NCBI GenBank assembly: GCA_023935145.1
Contig: CM043702.1
Location: forward strand, 77,064,820-77,128,819
Length of the DNA stretch: 64,000 bases
Reading direction: 5' to 3'
From: Bretschneidera sinensis
Taxonomy: Eukaryota; Streptophyta; Magnoliopsida; Brassicales; Akaniaceae
The notes under the pieces are model-generated. The model did not search any database and was not told where the DNA came from. It saw only the letters and a list, made by a program, of their open reading frames with translations. Positions within the stretch are counted from its first letter, which is position 1. Each line of letters opens with the position of its first letter. Positions 57,191 to 64,000 of this stretch are shown in pieces. The position numbers were made by a program, and so were the translations under genes.

Positions 57191-58190
57191 TTAGAAGTGT
57201 AGCAAGTCTTGTTGTATTAGTCGAACAAACTTTTTACTTAGCTTTACCATCTTGAATCGAATGGTCAAATATTTGATATTAATCAACATAGTAATAAAAG
57301 GAAAAGAGATTAAATTAATCCTTCATATGTATGACATCTCAAACTTCGTCATATCAATGAGAGTAGGATTAGAAAGTTGGCTAAGGATGGATACTTTAAT
57401 TCATTGACTTTCGAGTCATACCCAACATGAAAATACTGTCTCATGGGTTAAATAACTAAGACTCCATTTAGTGGACATGGAGAAAGAGCTGTTGACATAT
57501 TTGGATTGATCCACATAGATATCTGTGGGCCATAAAACTCAATTATAAGGGGAGGTCATTCTTACTTCATTACTTTCACCGGTGACTATTCGAGGTTAGG
57601 GCATGTGTATCTTATGAAGTACAAATCTAAATCCTATGCAAATTTCAAGGAATTTAGATATGAAATGGAATGGAAAAAGTATCGAAGTTCTTTGATCTAA
57701 TCGAGGAGGTGAATAGTTGACCAATGGCATTTTGGATCATCCCAAAGAGAATGAGATTCTCTCACATTGGACTCCTCTTGGAACACTTCAGCTGAATGAT
57801 GTGTCCGAAAGGACAAATCATACTTTATTGGATATGGTACAATCGATGATGAGTAACATTGATCTTCTAATTTCATTTTGAGGCTATGCTTTAGAAATTG
57901 CCACATACCTATTAAATGGAGTTCCTTCCAAGTATGTGCCTAAGATACCATATGAGATGTGGAATGGTAAGAAACATAGTCTTAAGCATGTTAAGATCTA
58001 GCGTTGTCCTGCATATATTAAAAGATTAGTTGCAGAGAAGTTAGAAGTAAGGTTTGATAAGTGTAGATTTGTGAGATATCCCAAAGAAAGTTTGGGATAT
58101 TACTTTTATCTCTCTATTATGCAAAAGGTGTTTTTCTCAAAATTTGTTACCTTTATGGAGAAAGAGTTTGTTATAGGAGGGAGTAATGGT
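57191..58190 (+). pseudogene. Copia E integrase region (degenerate)
   Basis: Readable only in pieces: the GAG-pre-integrase remnant (57300-57420), the core start near 57480-57620 (FTGDYSR-like wording), a later stretch near 57800-58000 (SERTNHTLLDMVQSMMS then YEMWNGKKHSLKHVKI), and the integrase end YPKESLGYYFY (58078-58110). Stops and frame changes throughout. Confidence 0.75.
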
Positions 58191-59145
58191 AATAAAATAG
58201 AACTTGAAGAGGTGTCTCAAGAACCACAAATAAACAATGATCAACTTGAGGAGCCTATTGTAACAGAGTCTCCTATCACAAAACCTCCTCGTAGATCAGG
58301 TAGGATACCTAGATCACTAGAGAGATATAGGCATCTCATCGAAAGTGACGTAGAGGTACACCTTATTAGGAATAAGGATCCTGCGAACTACAAAGAAGTG
58401 ATGTCAGAAATCGATTCGAGAAAATGGCCTGAAGCCATGAAATTTGAAATGGAATCCATGTATTCTAACACAGTTTGGACCTTGATTGATCCTTATGAAG
58501 ATATTGTACCTATTGGTTGCAAATGGGTCCATAAAAGAAAGATGGGTGCCAATGGAAAAGTAAAGACCCTTAAGGCAAGGCCAGTAGCAAAAGGTTACAA
58601 ACAAAGATAAGGAATTAACTTTGATGAAAATTTTTCTCATATAGCCATGCTTCAGTCCATCAAGATCTTGCTCATAATAGTTGCACACTACGATGATGAG
58701 ATATGGAAAATGGATGTTAAAACCGTCTTCCTCAATGGTAACATAGTGGAAGAAATATACATGGAGCAACTACAGAGTTTTTCATCCTGAAATAGTGACC
58801 ACAAAGTGTGTAAACTGCAAAGATCAACTTATAGATTAATGCAAGCTTCTCAAAGATAGAACATCCGATTTGATGAGGCAATCAAAATCTTTAGTTTTCT
58901 CAGAAATGTGAATAAACCATGTGTGTACAAAAAGACTAATGGGAGTGCACTTACATTTTTGATATTGTATATTGATGGCATACTACTCATTAGGAATGAT
59001 GTAGGTATGTTACAATTAATCAAAGTCGGGCTTTTAATAAACTTCTCTTTGAAAGTTTTGGGAGAAGCATCCTATATTCTAGGAATAAAGTTCTATAGAG
59101 ATAGATCTAAAAGGATGCTTAGCTTGTCCTAATCTACATAAATAG
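58191..59145 (+). pseudogene. Copia E reverse transcriptase (mutated active site)
   Basis: Open from 58071 to 58610: PRRSGRIPRSLERY, then KWPEAMKFEMESMYSNTVWT and WVHKRKMGANGKVKTLKARP. After a stop it continues to 58760 (KMDVKTVFLNGN) and, after breaks, 58908-59132, where the catalytic motif reads LILYIDGILLI instead of YVDD; the second Asp is Gly. LGEASYILGIKFYRDRSKR follows. RT activity is excluded by this change alone. Confidence 0.85.
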
Positions 59146-59740
59146 ATAAAATGTTGAAATGGTTCAACATGAAAACTCCAAGAGATTATTGTTACCTTTT
59201 CAGGATGGAGTACATCTTTCTTAAAAGATGTCCCCAAAGACACCTAAAGAGAGAGAGAACATTAGTTAGATCCCCTATGCTTTGGCGATAAGAAGTTTTA
59301 TGTATGCTTGTTATGTACCAGGCCGAATATCAATCATGCCATAAGTGTTACTAGCAGATATCAGTCTAATCCATGTTTAGAACACTAGTTTGTTATGAAG
59401 AACATTCTTAAGTACTTAAGAAAGACAAAAGATTTGTTCATCATATATGGAGGAGGTGACTTGAAATTGGAAGGGTATGCTAATTCAGACTTTCAATCTT
59501 TTGTGGATGATAAAAAAATCCACTTATGGATTTGTGTTCATCTTAAATGGTGGAGCAGTGAGCTGGAACAGTTGTATAAAAACTACAACTAGAGATTCAT
59601 CCACTAAGGTTGAATGTATATTGCTGGGTCTAGGGCTGCAAATGAGATGGTTGGATGAAAAGTTCATCACCGAGTTTGGTGTTGTTCCTAACATTGAATT
59701 CGTGGTACCTTGTACTATGATAGCAATAGGGCGATAGCTC
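59146..59740 (+). pseudogene. Copia E RT connection and RNase H
   Basis: 59395-59592 reads MKNILKYLRKTKDLFIIYGG then LEGYANSDFQS, with the first RNase H Asp region. 59477-59737 continues in the next frame (GAVSWNSCIKTTTRDSSTKV, the usual SKQ replaced). It is followed by about 220 bp to the right LTR, including ADFLTK-region decay. Confidence 0.8.
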
Positions 59741-59962
59741 ACGCCAAAGAACCATGGTCTCATCAAAAATCCAAGAACATTAAGTAGCTTATCCACTTTA
59801 TTAGCATAATCATTGGAAAATGAGACGTGAGGATACAAAAGGTTACGTCAGCAAAGAATACAACAAATCCACTAAAGCATTGACACAACAGCACTATGAT
59901 CACCATATTAAGAAGATGTGTATTAGATACATTAACGATTGACTTTAGTGCAAATGGGAGAT

Positions 59963-61354
59963 TGTTAGTTATATGCCCTACAAGACAATGACATTTGATG
60001 CTTAGGCATATTATTTGTATAACAATCTTATTCAAATTATTATCATAATTAGTAACAAGTTTATTTATCATGAATATTTGTTTAATTACATTGTCATGAT
60101 TAAGTCCATATAGTAATTGTAATGGAGCTAGGATTATGATGATATCATAATTTTGAGACTTATTCTTCTTGAAAGTTTTTCGCTTAAACATTCCTCATCG
60201 AACGATAGTATATGGACGTTATCCTTGGACCTAAGGCACCATGGTTATCTTGTATGCGACTTATTATACTTTGATGCTATTAATATGGTTCTATTCATGG
60301 ATTATTAATTGGTAGTAATTTGGTATAATGGGTATCATATGGAGGTATGTGAGTGTACAATCAGGGATCTATAACTCCTAAGTAAAAAAGAGAGAATGTC
60401 CTATATGATCTACTAAGATATAGTTCGGAAAGTTACTTGGCTAAGGCAGGGTAAAAATTAGAAAGAAGTTTCTAATTCCACCATAAGAATTATATTCCTG
60501 AGATATAGACACATAGAATTAATGCTAAGGTTTTGAGAGTAATTTCATACCCTAATTAGCTTAATCGGGACATTGCATTATAGAATGATTGAATTACATG
60601 GTAACTGATAACAAAAAGGTTCAAGGATTCATAACCAAATTCACACTATCTTGGTAGTCATAATATGCTGCTAGGTGTCACTCATGATTGTACAAGCCCT
60701 AAGAATTAATTAACAGTCAATTAATTCATTCTTACAAAATGTATAATCAAATGGAGTTTTGATTCAAAATAAATTAGAAGTGATTCTAATTAATTGAAAA
60801 GGGTTTCAATTGCAATTACATAAAAGTTGTGGCCTACAACAAGATTAGTTTGAAATTAAAGGGTCACACACAAAAAGGGCAATGTGTAATTAGGGAATAA
60901 TTATAAGGGTTTATTGCTCCTAACTCTAACAATATAAAATTTTTGTTAGTGTGCAGATTTTTGCTAGCACATTATTTTACACACAAGTTTCTCCTAAAAG
61001 ATTTTATACTCTTTTATTCCAAAAGAGAGGAAAGTCATAGAGAGAAATCATAATTAAAGATTTTCCATGTGTTGAATTTTTTTAGAGATCACATACTTTT
61101 GTGGTTGTTATGGATTCAATGACGCAAGAATTAGGGTTCAAGCATACTGGAGAATTCGTACATATTGTAGAATTCAAGCACAACAATTATAAGGAGTCAA
61201 GAACACATCAAATCAAAGGTATTATTTTTATCCTTTAATGTTCTTGATGTTGTACATAAATGATTAGGTATTTAAGGTTTTATAAGAATCAATGAAAAAT
61301 TTTAAATTTTCATTGCGTTTTCTACATTGATCTCCTTCACTAAGAACCTCCGGC
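59963..61354 (+). repeat. 3' LTR of element E
   Basis: Starts TGTTAGTTATATGCCC directly after the purine tract CAAATGGGAGAT. It aligns with the three left segments. The right edge is tentative, based on a weak TSD (TTAAA versus TTAAT) and similarity of the last bases to the end of LTR F. Relative to the left LTR it lacks about 230 bp near 60220. Confidence 0.75.
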
Positions 61355-61766
61355 TTAAATTTTTGGAACTTACCATAATCTTTCTCAAGCCCTTAAAAAT
61401 AAGTGTAAAAATTCCCCTAGGAAACAACTATTACGAGACTTTTCGATACAACATAAATGCAGAAAGCACACCACCAAGGAGCAAATCAGAGTAGAGAAAC
61501 GAAAATGATTGGAGATTTCTAGTTCGATAAGACCTAATTATCATATGATAAACCCTTAAATTTTTTCCCAAAGCAAAAATGATAGAACTTTAGCCCAAAC
61601 ACTCACTTCAAATCCAAACAAGTAGAAAAAACCCAAAAGGATAAGATTTCAGGATTTGACACAGAACACTAACAATTATAGAATTGAGATGATTTTAAGT
61701 GTGTTGAATTATACTTGAAAACATTAGGCCCCAATTTTGGGAATTTTGAAACTCACTAGAGCTAGC

Positions 61767-61818
<52 letters not shown>

Positions 61819-62870
61819 GATGTCGACTATCAAATGCTCAAAATAACTACCATGTTAATATATTTTAGTATCTTACGCGTTTTTTTATCTGCTCTTCTGG
61901 TCAGTCATGCACATGCGTATAATATTCAAATGAATCAATATGATTTATTAAACAAACTAATGTGATCTTTTAAATGAACCAATGTGATCTTTTAAACGAA
62001 CTAATGATCAATTATGAATTATCTTTTTTAAGAATAATTTGAATTTCCTAATTATAACAAATATTTGACATTAAATCTGATTAAGCAAGGACAACAAACG
62101 AACATAAAATAACATATTATGCAAGCAACTAAGAGAACTAACATAAATATACTTGTGCCTTAAAAATAAATAGGGTGAAATTTTGAGAAGCAAGGAAATG
62201 TATGAAGTAACAGAATTAATATATAGAAAAGTTATTGAAGTGAAAGTGATAGATATTTTTTAGGAAGACAAAATACAAATACTATTGATAGAAAATTACA
62301 CTTGGAATAGAGGAGACCTTGTCAACGATGATATCATGAAGCACAACATAATCTATAGATGATATAAATCAAATACTTTAGGAGCATACCCATAAAAGAA
62401 CACAATCAGTGATGTCTGCTTTAAATTAACTCCACATCCGTGATGGTGGTCTCACCAAAAACAATTTTAATTTCATATTGGAAGCAAACATCACTAGTAT
62501 AACCAACTATTATGAATCAGAGATTTTTCTGTTTGAAAGTATGAATCTATGCAAAAACATCAATCATCAAATATTAATGGAATGGAAAAGGCCAAATGAA
62601 GAATGATGGAAAGAATACCACAATATAGGTAGGTAGGCTAGCGTGCGATTTTTAGAATTTGATATCCAAAATTTAAATAGGTGACGTAAAATAAGGAGAG
62701 AGAAAAGAAGGGATATTTGAGCATGAGAGAGAGAATTGCATAGGTGTGACATGAATTTGGCTTGGTATAATCGTATAACCACACTGATTAAAACCGTTGG
62801 TTTGCACTGTGGCATTAAAAACAGAGAAGTAAAACCAATTTTAACGAGTTAACTAAAACAAATTAAAACT
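61355..62870. other. Unassigned AT-rich DNA with AG microsatellite
   Basis: By the nesting logic this may be flank of the LINE 5' end. It contains an uninterrupted AG repeat at 61770-61816. The open frames over and beside it are repeat translations. Nothing else is recognised. Confidence 0.4.
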
Positions 62871-62879
62871 GCTTCTTGT

Positions 62880-63130
62880 TCCAATAGTCATTCTTGGCCT
62901 GATTATCCAGATGCATAGAAAGAACATCACGACAAGCAAACATCACCTCAAAAGGATTAGACTACTTGCCTCCAAACTTGACCACATTTATATGTTTCCA
63001 AATGCACCAGAAAACACATCAAGCAAGAGGAAGCAGCTCAACTGCATGAGTATAACTCTTCCTAAGTGGTAGTAGAAAATATTTGAACCACTCGAGAAGC
63101 TCTTGCTGCTTAAACTCAAAGGAAGTCTAA
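62880..63130 (-). pseudogene. LINE ORF2 C-terminal (RNase H-side) fragment
   Basis: Minus-strand frame with two stops: EWFKYFLLPLRKSYTHAVEL, then CVFWCIWKHINVVKFGGK, then FEVMFACRDVLSMHLDNQAK and NDYWNKKQF. The FWCIWKHxN motif is typical of the region between RT and the RNase H end in plant non-LTR retrotransposon ORF2. It is a separate fragment from the LINE ORF1 at 32-38 kb, since it lies upstream of that ORF1 on the same strand. Confidence 0.6.
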
Positions 63131-64000
63131 GTCAAACATAACCCAAATCACTAGCAAAGCAACATCCAAACACATAAACATAACATAACATAACAGCCCC
63201 TCGATAAGATAGCCCAGGTTACACATACAAAAAGTAAATTAATGGCACAACCACTAGCAGTAACAACTCAATATCCCTATCTTCAAGTGAGAAAAAGATA
63301 ACAGTAGAGTTCATATCTCAACATTCTTCTAACCCTCGAAAAAAGACTTCAATTTGTTTTTTTAAAAAAATAGACTTTTAATTGGTTGACTTCATATAAT
63401 CATATATATAAAAAGGAGTTAACATTCGTAACGAACATGATTGAATCACAAATTTTTTACCAAAATATCCTTTTGCAACATAGCAAAATAGAATTTTTTT
63501 TTATTTAAAAAAATCATATTTTCCCAAAAGAAAAGGGTAGAACAATGACCATAGATGTCTCCGACACATAACTTGTTACTGCGTGGTGGCATATGTTGCA
63601 TCTCCAGGCCGTATCTCACAGCACTTTTCCCATGGTTCATTCTCTCTTCCAAAAACTGGCTTAGTGCTGTAGGAGATTTCTAGTAATACTCGTCGGAAAA
63701 AAACAGATCAAAAGTCAAGCCTTCTCAATTCACACAAGTGGCACATAAGGGCAGTCAATGCGATGGAAGATGGTGAACCAGATGTTTGATTGTAGATCTC
63801 ATCGAGTTCTTTTCAATAGTATCAAAGTTGCACTTTCCCGACCATCGATTGATCTGATATCACAAAAAGTCTCTAAATGTTAAAAACATAAAATAACTTT
63901 AATTATTCCCTTCTAGTTTAGTAGTAGAAACAAAGTATGGTTTAGTGTGTGATTTGTGAAATACTTTGTAGTAAAACAACAATGGAACCATAAATTGTTT
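63131..64000. other. Unassigned AT-rich DNA at window end
   Basis: No gene, repeat boundary or RNA recognised. A minus-strand open stretch at 63652-63446 is of average base composition but matches nothing I know. Confidence 0.35.

Larger units (their letters stand above)
37995..61354 (+). mobile_element. Ty1/copia element E, left LTR split by J and L
   Basis: Plus-strand copia element. The left LTR starts TGTTAGTAGTATGCCC at 37995 and continues, after removal of J and L, to about 54920 or slightly beyond. The right LTR starts at 59963 with TGTTAGTTATATGCCC. The right end is tentatively 61354, where TTAAA (61355-61359) matches TTAAT (37990-37994) at four of five bases. Coding from 56533 to 59737 is degenerate gag, protease, integrase, RT, RNase H. 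The purine tract GTGCAAATGGGAGAT precedes the right LTR. The expected TGGTATCAGAGC primer site is not visible after the left LTR. Dead element. Confidence 0.8.

Noticed and set aside
61768..61965. Open frame starting with Arg-Glu repeats
   Set aside because: It begins in the AG microsatellite; the repeat creates the open frame.
1..64000. tRNA, rRNA or host protein-coding genes
   Set aside because: None recognised. tRNA-like words found are primer binding sites only.

Overview
This is plant nuclear DNA, probably from a eudicot: AT-rich, with no host gene I can recognise. Nearly the whole window is transposable elements inserted inside one another. The plant assignment rests on Athila-type Ty3/gypsy elements primed by tRNA-Asp, plant Ty1/copia elements primed by initiator tRNA-Met, hAT elements with 8-base target duplications, an L1-type LINE, and an endogenous caulimovirid (plant pararetrovirus) fragment. 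All assignments come from motif reading and repeat comparison by eye; no search was run.

The substrate appears to be a minus-strand L1-like LINE. Its ORF1 can be followed in pieces at 37683-37563, 35330-34614, 33668-32457 and, weakly, 15190-15036. Into it went: (1) copia D (window start to 15035), itself split by the complete 12.2-kb Athila element A (745-12917, TSD GTCCC); (2) gypsy B (15191-32451, minus, TSD TAGTG), itself split by Athila-like element C (17779-26597, TSD GCTCA) and carrying a truncated copia G (28862 to about 32112); (3) a 937-bp hAT element H (33669-34605, TSD GTCCAACA); (4) a copia-type LTR F in minus orientation (about 35334-37562) holding a smaller solo LTR (36218-36753); (5) copia E (37995 to about 61354, plus).

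The left LTR of E is split twice: by a hAT-like element J (38173-51189, TSD ATTATGAT) and by a solo chromovirus LTR L (52098-54564, TSD AGTTT). J carries a degenerate minus-strand Tekay/Del-type chromovirus K (39742-48056, TSD GAAAC) and pieces of an endogenous pararetrovirus (48075 to about 50565).

None of the elements is intact. A is the best preserved: its gag-pol stays in one frame across about 5.2 kb, broken by in-frame stops and one late frameshift, and it has a third ORF downstream of pol. C has fused RT to integrase by an in-frame deletion. K has lost its integrase catalytic core. E has a mutated RT active site.

The last 2.6 kb (61.36-64 kb) holds an AG microsatellite, a LINE ORF2 C-terminal fragment and otherwise unassigned AT-rich DNA.
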